18,870 bases of DNA, taken from Clostridiales bacterium. Lineage in GTDB: Bacteria > Bacillota > Clostridia > Oscillospirales > Oscillospiraceae. The notes beneath the pieces were generated by a model that searched no databases, had not been told where the DNA came from, and saw only the letters and a list, made by a program, of their open reading frames with translations. Of this stretch, positions 1 through 7,746 are shown one piece after another. The stretch is taken from assembly GCA_021200895.1 (NCBI GenBank), contig JAJQFX010000173.1:1-18870 (forward strand). Direction: 5' to 3'. The translations under genes and the position numbers were made by a program. Positions within the stretch are counted from its first letter, which is position 1, and the number at the start of each line of letters is the position of its first letter.

Positions 1-7
1 GATGTGA

Positions 8-187
8 CTTCTCACTGGTGAGACTGCCGCCCATGGCGGCTGGCAGGGATTGCCGCCTCGTCCCTCGCCTTACGGCGGGACGGGCGGCAATTTTGTTGCC
101 CTTTGGTCGTGGAAATCTGACTGTACGGCTGCGTGATTCTCCTCAACCCAAGATGGATTGCATCTTTAAGTTGATGACATTGCCCTG
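8..187. repeat. Left copy of an inverted non-coding repeat element
   Basis: Bases 8-43 are an exact reverse complement of 18835-18870 (36 bp). Bases 166-187 are an exact reverse complement of 18728-18749 (22 bp). Between these, 103-120 matches 18798-18815 at 16 of 18 positions. The order of the three blocks is kept, so these are two diverged copies of one element lying in inverted orientation. The left copy contains several hairpins: CTCAC/GTGAG at 11-22, GCCGC/GCGGC around 26-40, and a long bulged GC stem at 50-90 that the right copy lacks. No transposase is present. It could be a MITE-like remnant, an insertion-sequence end or a structured intergenic repeat. The family is not recognised. 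Confidence 0.75.
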
Positions 188-201
188 AAAGGGAAGGTGG
201 G

Positions 202-221
202 CTCTCCTTATCCAAGGAGAG
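202..221. other. Small perfect hairpin of unknown role
   Basis: The arms CTCTCCTT and AAGGAGAG pair perfectly over 8 bp around the loop ATCC. No T-run follows on either strand, so it is not a convincing intrinsic terminator. It lies between the left repeat copy and the pfkA terminator, and it has no counterpart beside the right repeat copy. Confidence 0.4.
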
Positions 222-248
222 TAATCCCCTAATTTAATGCCCCGCCGC

Positions 249-276
249 AAAAAGCCCTCCGGCAGCGCCGGAGGGC
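249..276 (-). terminator. Intrinsic terminator of pfkA
   Basis: On the minus strand a 10-bp perfect GC stem (GCCCTCCGGC, loop GCT, GCCGGAGGGC) is followed at once by five T residues. It begins about 20 bases after the pfkA stop codon, which is typical for a rho-independent terminator. Confidence 0.9.
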
Positions 277-295
277 CTTGCAATACGGTTTGATT

Positions 296-1333
296 TTAGT
301 AAGACTGGGTCATAGCGGTCAGCACCGCCTGCTCGTCCGGGTTCAGGCTGTTCTGCATTTGCAGTCCTTCCACCATGTCCACGTCGTACACCTTGCCGCC
401 CTCGTGGACGATGATGCGGTTCGTGCCGCCTTCGGCCAGCACGTTCACCGCCTTATAACCCATGCGGGTGGCAGTGACGCGGTCCCGGGCGGTGGGGCTG
501 CCGCCCCGCTGGACGTGGCCCAGCACGGTGACACGGGGGTCCAGGCCCAGTTCGCTGGAAATCAGCTTGGCCACCTGGTCGCCTGCGCCGCCCACATTGT
601 CGCTGTCAAAGTCGCCGTTCTCCTTGCGGCGGGCGCCCTCGGCCACCACCACCATAAAGTGGGTGCGTCCGGCCAGGCGGGCGTTGCGGATTTTTTCGGC
701 AACGTGCTCCTCAAAGTCCCAGGGCTCCTCCGGCACCAGCACGGCGGTGGCGCCGGTGGCGATGCCCACATACAGGGCCAGATTGCCTGCGTGGTGGCCC
801 ATCACCTCGATGACGGAGCAGCGCTCGTGGGACTGCATGGTGTCCCGCAGCTTGTCGATGGCCTCAATGGCGGTGTTGGCGGCGGTGTCGTAGCCGATGG
901 AGTAGTGGGAGCAGCCGATGTCATTGTCAATGGTGGCGGGGATGCTCACCACGGAGATGGGATACTCATTGCTCAGGGCCAGCGCGCCGCTGAAGGTGCC
1001 GTCGCCGCCGATGCAGACCAGGCCGTCCAGCCCCAGCAGCTTGCAGGTGCGGTAGGCCAAAGCCCGGCCCTCCTTGGTGCGGAACTCCTCGCTGCGGGCG
1101 GTGTAGAGGATGGTGCCGCCCCGGTTGATGATATGGGCCACGCTGGAGGCGTCCATCCGCTTCACGTCGCCGTTGATGAGGCCGCTATAGCCCCGGCGGA
1201 TGCCGACGCACTCAATGCCCCGGTACATGGCCGTGCGCACCACGGCCCGGACGGCGGCGTTCATGCCGGGGGCGTCGCCGCCGGAGGTCAGTACGCCGAT
1301 GCGTTTCACTTTGTTTTCAAATTGCGGTTTCAT
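296..1333 (-). CDS. pfkA: ATP-dependent 6-phosphofructokinase
   Basis: This 345-residue cytoplasmic protein is predicted to phosphorylate fructose 6-phosphate to fructose 1,6-bisphosphate in glycolysis. Family motifs appear in order: GGDAPGMN near the N-terminus, IGGDGT (nucleotide loop), PATIDND carrying the catalytic Asp, EVMGHHAG, and HVQRGGSPTARDR. The Gly in GGDG, where PPi-dependent enzymes carry Asp, and the absence of the Lys that PPi-enzymes have before TIDND both favour ATP as donor. Two positions are uncommon: Ala replaces the usual Gly just before TIDND, and His replaces the Arg after VMG (Arg171 in E. coli numbering). The frame stays open upstream to 1450, but the ATG at 1333 was chosen because GAGGG lies just upstream and the conserved domain starts soon after. 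The gene has its own promoter and terminator. Confidence 0.95.
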   Translation of the reverse strand: MKPQFENKVKRIGVLTSGGDAPGMNAAVRAVVRTAMYRGIECVGIRRGYSGLINGDVKRMDASSVAHIINRGGTILYTARSEEFRTKEGRALAYRTCKLLGLDGLVCIGGDGTFSGALALSNEYPISVVSIPATIDNDIGCSHYSIGYDTAANTAIEAIDKLRDTMQSHERCSVIEVMGHHAGNLALYVGIATGATAVLVPEEPWDFEEHVAEKIRNARLAGRTHFMVVVAEGARRKENGDFDSDNVGGAGDQVAKLISSELGLDPRVTVLGHVQRGGSPTARDRVTATRMGYKAVNVLAEGGTNRIIVHEGGKVYDVDMVEGLQMQNSLNPDEQAVLTAMTQSY

Positions 1334-1421
1334 GTCAGATCCCTCATTTCTGTTGACTGGCTCCGACGTGCAGCGGCTTCGCCTGCGGCGGAGCTTGTTC
1401 TGGTAATAGCTATCTGACCCT

Positions 1422-1450
1422 ATTATACCGAATATTTTTTCATTCCGCAA
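1422..1450 (-). promoter_or_regulatory. Sigma-A type promoter of pfkA
   Basis: On the minus strand, -35 TTGCGG (1445-1450) and a perfect -10 TATAAT (1422-1427) are separated by 17 bases. This predicts a leader of about 80 nt before the pfkA ATG. No clear terminator separates it from cca, so read-through from cca is also possible. Confidence 0.8.
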
Positions 1451-1471
1451 TCGTGGATTTGCACAGATTCC

Positions 1472-2806
1472 TCAGCCGTTCAGCAGTTCCTTTCCCCGCC
1501 TGCGGAGAACCGCAGCCTGATTTTCCAGCGCACCCTCCTGCACCTCCCGGAGCAGCGCCTCCTGTACCCGACCGATTTCCGGCCCGGAGGCCCCCAATTC
1601 CATCAGTTCTCTGCTGGAAATGTTTAAATCCTGCCGGGACAGGCAGAAGCCCTCTTTCAGCAGCTGCTCCAGCAAGGCCCTCGCCTCCGCCAAATCTTTG
1701 GCGTCCGACTGGGCGTAGGCCGAGGCCTTGGCCCGGTCGTCCGCCTGAATGACCTCCATCAGCAGCGCCGCCCGCCGGGGGCCCAGGGCCGCCAGCATCC
1801 TGCCCACGGTGGCGCGGCTGACATGGTGGAGCCGGTCATGCCAGGCAATCAGCAGCACCACGTCCTCCTTCGTCCGGTTGTCACAGTGGAGCCGGGTCAG
1901 GGCGGCTTCCGCCAGCTGGGCGCTCCGCTGGGGGTGCTTGTGGAAGTGGCCCACCCCCTGCTCGTCCACGGTGTAACAGTCCGGCTTGCCGCAGTCGTGA
2001 AACAGCATGGCCAGCCGCAGCACCGGCTCTGGACGGACGGCGTCCACGGCGTGGGCAGTGTGCTCCCACACGTCATAGCAGTGGTGGGGGTTGTTCTGAG
2101 GGTGGCCGAACATGGGCCGCAGCTCCGGCAGAAACTGGGCCAGCAGCTCGCAGCCCTCCAGCAGCAGGGGCAGCACATACGCCCCGCACAGGAACCCCTT
2201 CAACTCCGTGAAAATTCGTTCCCTGGCGATGCAGTCCAGCCCGTCCCGCTGCCGGAACATGGCCGCCTCCGTCTCCGGGTCGATGGCGAAGCCCAGCCTT
2301 GCGGCGAACCGCAGCGCCCGGAGGATGCGCAGCGCGTCCTCCCGGAACCGCTCCTCCGGCGCACCCACACAGCGGATGATACCACTGCGTAAATCCGCCT
2401 GCCCGCCGAAGGGGTCCACCAGCCCCACCTGGGGGTTGTAGGCCATAGCGTTGATGGTGAAGTCCCGGCGGGACAGATCCTCCTCCAGGGTGCGGACGAA
2501 GTGCACCTCATCCGGGTGCCGGTGGTCGGTATAGCCACCCTCGGTGCGGTAGGTGGTGATTTCATACCCCGCGCCCCGGAACAGCACCAGCACCGTGCCG
2601 TGCCGGATGCCTGTCCGGTGAACGGTGCAGTCGGGGAAGCAGGCGATGGTCTCCTCCGGCAGGGCGGAGGTACAGACGTCCCAGTCGCTGGGGGTCTCGC
2701 CGCGCAGTGCGTCCCGCACGCAGCCGCCCACGGCGAAGGCCTCGTATCCCCGGGCCTGTAATCGTTCCAAAAGGGCGGCGACCTCCAACGGCAGCCTGAG
2801 TTCCAA
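1472..2806 (-). CDS. cca: CCA-adding tRNA nucleotidyltransferase with HD domain
   Basis: This 444-residue enzyme is predicted to add or repair the 3'-terminal CCA of tRNAs without a template. It has the class II bacterial architecture: the GGCVRD motif (27-32), the metal-binding DWD (41-43), RRDFTINAMA (113-122), the nucleotide-selecting EDALR (156-160), an RNA-binding helical middle, and an HD domain with FHDCGKP near 269-275 and a later WHD. The length is usual for Firmicutes versions. The start was placed at a TTG because GAGAGGTG ends 6 bases before it. An in-frame GTG at 2815 is the alternative, but its Shine-Dalgarno would be too close. The frame stays open to 3103 without any family match. 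It lies 64 bases downstream of the Ig-like gene, in the same direction. Confidence 0.93.
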   Translation of the reverse strand: MELRLPLEVAALLERLQARGYEAFAVGGCVRDALRGETPSDWDVCTSALPEETIACFPDCTVHRTGIRHGTVLVLFRGAGYEITTYRTEGGYTDHRHPDEVHFVRTLEEDLSRRDFTINAMAYNPQVGLVDPFGGQADLRSGIIRCVGAPEERFREDALRILRALRFAARLGFAIDPETEAAMFRQRDGLDCIARERIFTELKGFLCGAYVLPLLLEGCELLAQFLPELRPMFGHPQNNPHHCYDVWEHTAHAVDAVRPEPVLRLAMLFHDCGKPDCYTVDEQGVGHFHKHPQRSAQLAEAALTRLHCDNRTKEDVVLLIAWHDRLHHVSRATVGRMLAALGPRRAALLMEVIQADDRAKASAYAQSDAKDLAEARALLEQLLKEGFCLSRQDLNISSRELMELGASGPEIGRVQEALLREVQEGALENQAAVLRRRGKELLNG

Positions 2807-2852
2807 CCTGTTCACCTCTCTCCCGCGGCCTTCCCGCGCCGCTTCCGTCCGC

Positions 2853-2861
2853 GGGGGGGGG
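2853..2861. repeat. G9/C9 homopolymer in an intergenic gap
   Basis: Nine G residues on the plus strand (C9 on the coding strand of the neighbouring genes) lie in the 64-base gap between the Ig-like gene stop and the cca start. The tract sits about 50 bases upstream of cca translation. Tracts this long can slip and change length. Confidence 0.85.
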
Positions 2862-2870
2862 TGGCTCGGC

Positions 2871-4043
2871 TCACTCACCCTGGCCGCTCTGTTGTGTGTC
2901 GGTTTCCGTTGCGCCGGAAAGACCGCCCAGGATGGTCTGGATGGTCTCCTTAATGCTGTCCACCACGGTGGTTTGCTTCTGCGGCGCCTCCTGACAGGTG
3001 ACAGTGCAGCTGTCCACAGCATCCCCCGCCGTGGCGGTGATGGTGCAGGTGCCCGCTCCCACCCAGGTGATGACGCCGTCCTTGACGGTGGCGACGCGCT
3101 CATTGCTGCTGCTCCAGACCACGCCGCCGCTATAGTTGGAGGGCAGGGTCTGGGCCGTCAGGGTGGCGGAGGTGTTGGCCGCCAGGGTGGCCTTATGGTA
3201 GTTCAGCGTCACGGAGGTAGCCGTCACCTTGCCGCACTGAATGGTGCATTGGGCGGTCAGTTCCCCGGCGCTGGCGGTGATGATCGCCTCGCCCTCGCCG
3301 GCCCAGGAGACCAGCCCGCCGTATACAACGGCGACGGTCTCGTCGCTGCTGCTCCAGGTCACGGCGCCCTGCCAGCTGGCCGGTTCCACCGTGGCGGTCA
3401 GCTGCACAAAGCCGTTGCCCGCCAGGGTATATTCCGTCTCGCTCAGGGTGATGGCGGTGGCCGGAGGGGCCAGAATCGTCAGATAGGCAGTGGCCTGGGC
3501 GGTGTTTCCTGCGCTGTCAGATACGGAGTACTTCACCAGGTAGGTGCCGGTGTTCTCCGTGTCCACCTGGCTGGCGTCCACCTTGACCCGGGACAGCAGG
3601 TCGCCATCCGCCGTATCCACTGCCGTCACGGTGGAGAGGTAGTCGATTTCCTCCTCCAGGTAGACGGAGAAGGACGTGACCTTCAGCACGGGGGCGGTGG
3701 TGTCTCTGGCCGCCACGGACACCTGGCACTCCGTCTGCTGCCCGTTCTCGTCCGTGGCTGTCACGGTGACGAGATAGGTGTTTGCGTTGCTAAATACAGT
3801 GCTCTTCCCGTCCTCGGCGGTCTCTCCGCCGGACAGGGCCAGGGTGACAGTGCCGTTGCCGGTGACGGAGTGTACCAGGGAATAGACCGACAGGGTTTCC
3901 CCGCACTCCACCTCCGCGCTGGTGACGCACTCCAGCACCGGGGGCCGGGATTCCTGATACCAGTGCCAGACGCAACTGCCGACTGCCGCCAGCAGGGCAG
4001 CAGTGGCCAGGCTGAGCAGCAAAAATTTCACGCTGCGCCTCAT
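2871..4043 (-). CDS. Membrane-anchored surface protein with four Ig-like domains
   Basis: This 390-residue protein has an N-terminal basic patch and hydrophobic segment (about 6-24) serving as a signal anchor or lipoprotein signal (VGSC ends at residue 24). Four beta-sandwich-like modules follow: about 37-112; about 115-190, with TAPVLK and SDSAGN typical of HYR or DUF5011-type domains; and two BIG2-type repeats at about 194-270 and 275-350, each with the W-S-S-S signature. The tail is Thr/Gln-rich and low in complexity, with no LPxTG anchor. It probably acts outside the membrane in adhesion or as a cell-wall spacer (inference). The ATG at 4043 has GGGAGGG about 7 bases upstream. It lies 72 bases after the C39 peptidase gene on the same strand, so the two are likely co-transcribed and may act together. 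Confidence 0.85.
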   Translation of the reverse strand: MRRSVKFLLLSLATAALLAAVGSCVWHWYQESRPPVLECVTSAEVECGETLSVYSLVHSVTGNGTVTLALSGGETAEDGKSTVFSNANTYLVTVTATDENGQQTECQVSVAARDTTAPVLKVTSFSVYLEEEIDYLSTVTAVDTADGDLLSRVKVDASQVDTENTGTYLVKYSVSDSAGNTAQATAYLTILAPPATAITLSETEYTLAGNGFVQLTATVEPASWQGAVTWSSSDETVAVVYGGLVSWAGEGEAIITASAGELTAQCTIQCGKVTATSVTLNYHKATLAANTSATLTAQTLPSNYSGGVVWSSSNERVATVKDGVITWVGAGTCTITATAGDAVDSCTVTCQEAPQKQTTVVDSIKETIQTILGGLSGATETDTQQSGQGE

Positions 4044-4115
4044 CGTACTGCCCTCCCTTCTCTCTTTGGTTGGTACGGTCGATGCGCATGGAATTGCTCA
4101 GGGGCGAACTGTCCT

Positions 4116-5129
4116 TTACTGGACGGTGTAAGCCCACAGATTTTTGATTTGCCCAGACAGCTGGCTCCAGGTCCAGGTCTGGCTGCTGCGCTCCCTGCTG
4201 TTGGGGTCGTTCAGGGTGAACACCCCGTCCTCATAGCCGGTCAGCACGATATAGTGCCCGTCCGAGGTGAAGTCCCCCGGGCCGACAGAGCAGATGATGG
4301 GTTCCCCCGCGGCCAGATGCTCCGCCAGCAGGCTCTCGCTCAGGGTCAGCTCGGTGGCCTCGATGCCGAAGTGCTCACACCCCACGCTCATCAGCGTCCA
4401 GGCGGTGCCGCTGCCCTCCACATAGTAACCGGCGCTGTCCGCCCAAGCAGCCACCGCCCCCGGGTCCCAGTCGGTATCCCCCGTCAGGTACAGGGCCACC
4501 ATGGCGATGCAGGTGGGGCCGCAGCCGGTGTACCCCACCAGGCCGCTGCCATAGGTCTCATAGCCCCAGCGGGTGTCCCATTGCAGCAGCAGCGGCACCG
4601 TGTCGCTCTCCGCCTCCGCTGACAGGTCGATGGTCTGGTCGGCGTCCTTCAGGGTGACGTGCTGGGCCACATAGTCCATCGTCTCGGTATTGTTCAGCGC
4701 CAGGCGGATGAGCCGCTCCGGGATGTCGTCATAGTTGGCCAGGATGGTATAGACCTGGTCGTATTCGTCCCTGAGCTGGTAGAGCTGGCCGGCATAGCCG
4801 GTGTCGTCGGCGTAGGCGGAGATGTCCACCGCGGTGTCATACTCCGTCTCTGCCTCCACCTCGGATCCCTCCTCCTCGTCCGTGTTGCCGACGGCGGCGT
4901 TCCATACGCCCCGGATAAAGGTCAGGTAGTACGGCTCCGACTCGGCGGCGGCAGCCTGCTGGGCCTCCATGTCCGCCTGGATGGAGCGCACCACGGCGGC
5001 AACGCCGTTCCAGGTGAGAATCAGCGCAAGCACCACCGCCAGGGCAAAGACGGCTCCCTCCAGGGCGCTCCAGGGTTTCTTTCTGATTTTGGGGTAGCGT
5101 GCGTGCTTACGCTCTGTCTTGTTTGCCAT
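4116..5129 (-). CDS. Membrane-anchored C39-family cysteine peptidase
   Basis: This 337-residue protein has a short basic cytoplasmic N-terminus and one transmembrane segment (about 24-48). An acidic, probably extracellular, linker (about 80-175) leads into a C-terminal papain-like C39_2 peptidase domain. The likely catalytic residues are Cys203 in GCGPT, His292 in DGHYIVLTGY and Asp308 in LNDPN. It has no ABC-transporter domain, so it is not a bacteriocin processing exporter. A stand-alone extracytoplasmic peptidase is the best reading, and its substrate is unknown. The ATG at 5129 has AAAGGAG about 6 bases upstream. It is the first gene of a run that continues into the Ig-like protein and cca. 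A strong sigma-A promoter lies upstream. Confidence 0.87.
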   Translation of the reverse strand: MANKTERKHARYPKIRKKPWSALEGAVFALAVVLALILTWNGVAAVVRSIQADMEAQQAAAAESEPYYLTFIRGVWNAAVGNTDEEEGSEVEAETEYDTAVDISAYADDTGYAGQLYQLRDEYDQVYTILANYDDIPERLIRLALNNTETMDYVAQHVTLKDADQTIDLSAEAESDTVPLLLQWDTRWGYETYGSGLVGYTGCGPTCIAMVALYLTGDTDWDPGAVAAWADSAGYYVEGSGTAWTLMSVGCEHFGIEATELTLSESLLAEHLAAGEPIICSVGPGDFTSDGHYIVLTGYEDGVFTLNDPNSRERSSQTWTWSQLSGQIKNLWAYTVQ

Positions 5130-5185
5130 GCTGCGCTCCTTTGTGCTGCTCCGGACGGAACTGCAATCATGCAGTATATGCCGAC

Positions 5186-5214
5186 ATTATAACAGATTTG
5201 TCTCATAAAGGCAA
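5186..5214 (-). promoter_or_regulatory. Sigma-A type promoter of the C39 peptidase operon
   Basis: On the minus strand, -35 TTGCCT (5209-5214) and a perfect -10 TATAAT (5186-5191) are 17 bases apart, about 55 bases upstream of the peptidase ATG. Confidence 0.8.
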
Positions 5215-5282
5215 TGCCGCTTGCAGTTTTTCAACTAAATTTCATGGAAAAGGCGCTGTACGACGTTGCCGGAAGGAAAGAG

Positions 5283-5311
5283 TTTACACCGGTTTTCTTT
5301 CGTGGTACAAT
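5283..5311 (+). promoter_or_regulatory. Sigma-A type promoter of the ylmH-folC operon
   Basis: TTTACA (5283-5288) and TACAAT (5306-5311) are separated by 17 bases, giving a short leader of about 20 nt before the ylmH ATG. It is divergent from the peptidase promoter, with about 70 bases between the two -35 boxes. Confidence 0.8.
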
Positions 5312-5338
5312 ACACCAGAAGAGAAAGGGGGACACCCC

Positions 5339-6130
5339 ATGCAAAAAACCGAACTGTTAAACCGCCTGGCCGCCTCCCCGGAGGAGCGGCTGCTGCTGGG
5401 CAAGGCGCTGGACCAGCTCCGCTTCGCCGGGCAGCGGAGCGTCCCCACCCACACCCCGTTCCTCTCCCCGGCGGAGCGGGCGGCGGTGGAGCGGCTCATC
5501 GCCGCCGAGGGCTACCCCGCCCATGTGTTCCTCGGCGGCTACCCGGAGGCGGAGCGGCGGGTCTGCGTCTTTCTGCCGGACTGGATGGAGCCGGAGGACG
5601 CGGCCCCCGCCGACTACCTCTCCGCCCTCCGGGCCGTCTGGCACGGGCCGGAAGCCCTGACCCATCGGGACTTCCTGGGCGCCCTCATGGGCATGGGGGT
5701 GAAGCGGGAGACGGTGGGGGATATTCTGGTGGGCAAGGGCAGCTGCGACCTGCTGCTCCTGCCGGAAATCGTCCCCTTCGCCCTGCAAAACCTGACCTCC
5801 GCAGGCCGGGCCAGGCTGACTCTGACCCCGCTGCCCCTGGAGGAGGTGGCCCCGCCGGTGGGCGAGGTGAAGGTGATTCACGCCACCGTCTCCTCCCTGC
5901 GGCTGGACGCGGTGGCGGCGGCGGGCTTCTCCACCAGCCGCTGCAAGCTGGCGGAGGCCATCAGCGCCGGGCGGGTGGCCCTGAACTGGCGTGAAGTGAC
6001 CCGGCCGGACGCCCCGGTGGCCCAGGGGGACGTGGTCTCCTGCCGGGGGCTGGGGAAGTGCCGCATCACGGAGGTGGGCGGCCAGACCCGGAAGGGCCGC
6101 ACCGCCGTTACCCTGGAGCGATACCTCTGA
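5339..6130 (+). CDS. ylmH: YlmH-family S4-domain RNA-binding protein
   Basis: This 263-residue protein matches the YlmH family. An alpha/beta N-terminal half includes the family block HRDFLGALMGMGVKRETVGD (109-128), and a C-terminal S4 RNA-binding domain spans about 183-245 (SSLRLDAVAAAGF through GDVVSCRG). In Bacillus subtilis YlmH lies in the division gene cluster and has been linked to ribosome-associated quality control. Here it is outside that cluster and heads a three-gene operon with a DUF896 gene and folC. The ATG has AAGGGGG about 8 bases upstream. Confidence 0.9.
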   Translation: MQKTELLNRLAASPEERLLLGKALDQLRFAGQRSVPTHTPFLSPAERAAVERLIAAEGYPAHVFLGGYPEAERRVCVFLPDWMEPEDAAPADYLSALRAVWHGPEALTHRDFLGALMGMGVKRETVGDILVGKGSCDLLLLPEIVPFALQNLTSAGRARLTLTPLPLEEVAPPVGEVKVIHATVSSLRLDAVAAAGFSTSRCKLAEAISAGRVALNWREVTRPDAPVAQGDVVSCRGLGKCRITEVGGQTRKGRTAVTLERYL

Positions 6131-6154
6131 CCGTTTTGTGAGAAAGGACAGACT

Positions 6155-6412
6155 ATGATAACACAGGAAAAAATTGACCGCATCAACGCCCTGGCCCGGA
6201 AGGCAAAGATGCCGGAGGGCCTCACCGAAGGGGAGAAGGCCGAGCAGGCCGCCCTGCGGCAGGAGTACGTTGCCGCCGTCCGAACCTCCCTCCGGGGCCA
6301 GCTGGACAGCACCTATGTGGTGGACGCCCAGGGCAACAAAGTTCCCGTCCGGGAGGCCAACCGCCGGGCCAAGGAACAAGGCAAGCCCGGCGTAAAAATC
6401 AAATTGAAATGA
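6155..6412 (+). CDS. DUF896 family small protein
   Basis: This 85-residue, charged, probably helical cytoplasmic protein has the DUF896 pattern: KIDRINALARKAK, then LTEGEKAEQAALRQEYV, then a VVDAQGN segment. Related B. subtilis proteins include YnzC, which lies in an SOS-controlled operon. The molecular role is unknown. It begins 24 bases after the ylmH stop with AAAGGA 7 bases before the ATG, and folC follows after 12 bases, so the three genes form one operon. The basic C-terminal tail (VKIKLK) is slightly longer than in many relatives. Confidence 0.9.
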   Translation: MITQEKIDRINALARKAKMPEGLTEGEKAEQAALRQEYVAAVRTSLRGQLDSTYVVDAQGNKVPVREANRRAKEQGKPGVKIKLK

Positions 6413-6424
6413 GGGAAGCCGTCC

Positions 6425-7702
6425 ATGAGCTATGAATCCACCCTGGCCTACATCCACCAGGTCAGCTGGCGGGGGCAGAAGCCGGGGCTGAGCCGCACCC
6501 GCGACCTGCTCTCTGCCCTGGGCAGCCCGGAGCGGCAGCTCCGCTTCGTCCACATCGCGGGCACCAACGGCAAGGGCAGCACGGCGGCCTGCCTGGCCTC
6601 CATTTTGCAGGCGGCAGGCTACCGGGTGGGGCTGTACACCTCCCCCTTCCTGAACCGGTTCAATGAGCGCGTTCAGGTGAACGGCGTCCCCATCTCTGAC
6701 GGGGATTTGGAGCAGGTGGTGGACGAGATACGCCCCCACGCCGACGCCATGGCCGACGCCCCCACGGAGTTTGAGCTAATTACCGCCCTGGGCTTCCTGT
6801 ACTTCGCCCGGCAAAGGTGCGACATCGTGGTGCTGGAGGTGGGGCTGGGGGGCGAGCTGGACTCCACCAACGTCATTCCCGCCCCGGAGTGCGCCGTCAT
6901 CACCGCCCTGGGCATGGATCACGTCCGGGAGCTGGGCCCCACCCTGGCGGACATCGCCCGGGCTAAGGCGGGCATCATCAAGCCGGGCACCACGGTAGTC
7001 TCCTACGGCGGCGCGCCGGAGGCGGACGAAGTGATTGCCGCCAAATGCCGGGAGACGGGCTGCCCCCTGATTTCCGCCCCCTTCCAGCATCTGACGGTTC
7101 ACAGCACCGACCTGGAGGGCTGCCGCTTTGACTTTGATGGTCTGCAAGACCTGACCATCCCTTTGCTGGGGGCCTGCCAACCCAAAAACGCGGCGGTGGC
7201 CGTCACCGCCGCCCGGGTGCTGAAGCAGCGGGGCTGGCAAATCTCCGACGAGGCCATCCGCCGGGGGCTGGCCTCCGTCTCCTGGCCGGGGCGGTTCGAG
7301 CTGCTGAGCCGCAGCCCCATGCTGATCCTGGACGGCAGCCACAACCCCCACGGGATGCGGGCCACGGTGGACAGCCTGCGGGTAGTGTTCCCGGGGGAGA
7401 AGTTCGTCTTTCTCCTCTCCGTCATGGCGGACAAGGACTATCCCGCCATGCTGGACTTGCTGGCCCCTCTGGCGAAGGAATTTTTCACCGTGACGGCCAA
7501 CACTCCCCGGGCTCTGGACGCCCAGGCCCTGGCGGAGGCCTGCCGGGCCAGAGGCGTTCCCGCCACCGCCTGCGGCACCATCCCTCAGGGGCTGGCGGCG
7601 GCGCTGGAGGCCGGACGGGGCGGCGTCACCGTGGCGTTGGGGACGCTGTACTTCTCCGGCGATGTGCGACAAGCGTTCCTGGCCGGACAATTTGGGCAAT
7701 GA
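6425..7702 (+). CDS. folC: Bifunctional folylpolyglutamate synthase / dihydrofolate synthase
   Basis: This 425-residue Mur-ligase-fold enzyme is predicted to add glutamate to folates, and perhaps to dihydropteroate, using ATP. Visible motifs are the P-loop GTNGKGS (46-52), YTSPFLNRFNERVQVNG (71-87), EVGLGGELDSTN (138-149) and, in the C-terminal domain, LDGSHNPHG (302-310). The length is normal. The ATG is 12 bases after the DUF896 stop with GAGGGAAG just upstream, so it is the last gene of the operon. A strong hairpin terminator starts immediately after the stop codon. Confidence 0.96.
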   Translation: MSYESTLAYIHQVSWRGQKPGLSRTRDLLSALGSPERQLRFVHIAGTNGKGSTAACLASILQAAGYRVGLYTSPFLNRFNERVQVNGVPISDGDLEQVVDEIRPHADAMADAPTEFELITALGFLYFARQRCDIVVLEVGLGGELDSTNVIPAPECAVITALGMDHVRELGPTLADIARAKAGIIKPGTTVVSYGGAPEADEVIAAKCRETGCPLISAPFQHLTVHSTDLEGCRFDFDGLQDLTIPLLGACQPKNAAVAVTAARVLKQRGWQISDEAIRRGLASVSWPGRFELLSRSPMLILDGSHNPHGMRATVDSLRVVFPGEKFVFLLSVMADKDYPAMLDLLAPLAKEFFTVTANTPRALDAQALAEACRARGVPATACGTIPQGLAAALEAGRGGVTVALGTLYFSGDVRQAFLAGQFGQ

Positions 7703-7704
7703 AA

Positions 7705-7745
7705 ACAGCGGTGAAACCGGTTCGGTTTCACCGCTGTGTGTTTGT
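7705..7745. terminator. Bidirectional intrinsic terminator between folC and a convergent gene
   Basis: A perfect 14-bp stem (7705-7718 with 7724-7737, loop GGTTC) is followed by GTGTTTGTTTT on the plus strand. On the minus strand it is followed by TTTTC. It can therefore stop folC transcripts and those of the membrane-protein gene arriving from the right. Confidence 0.9.
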
Positions 7746-7746
7746 T

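Noticed and set aside
12..215. Open frame of 67 codons on the minus strand at the left edge
   Set aside because: It lies across the inverted repeat element and its hairpins, has no protein-like composition, and is not kept in the right copy.
2625..4622. 665-codon open frame on the plus strand
   Set aside because: It is antisense to three genes with clear domains (cca, the Ig-like protein, the C39 peptidase) and has no recognisable motif.
5357..6739. 460-codon open frame on the minus strand
   Set aside because: It is antisense to ylmH, the DUF896 gene and folC, all firmly identified.
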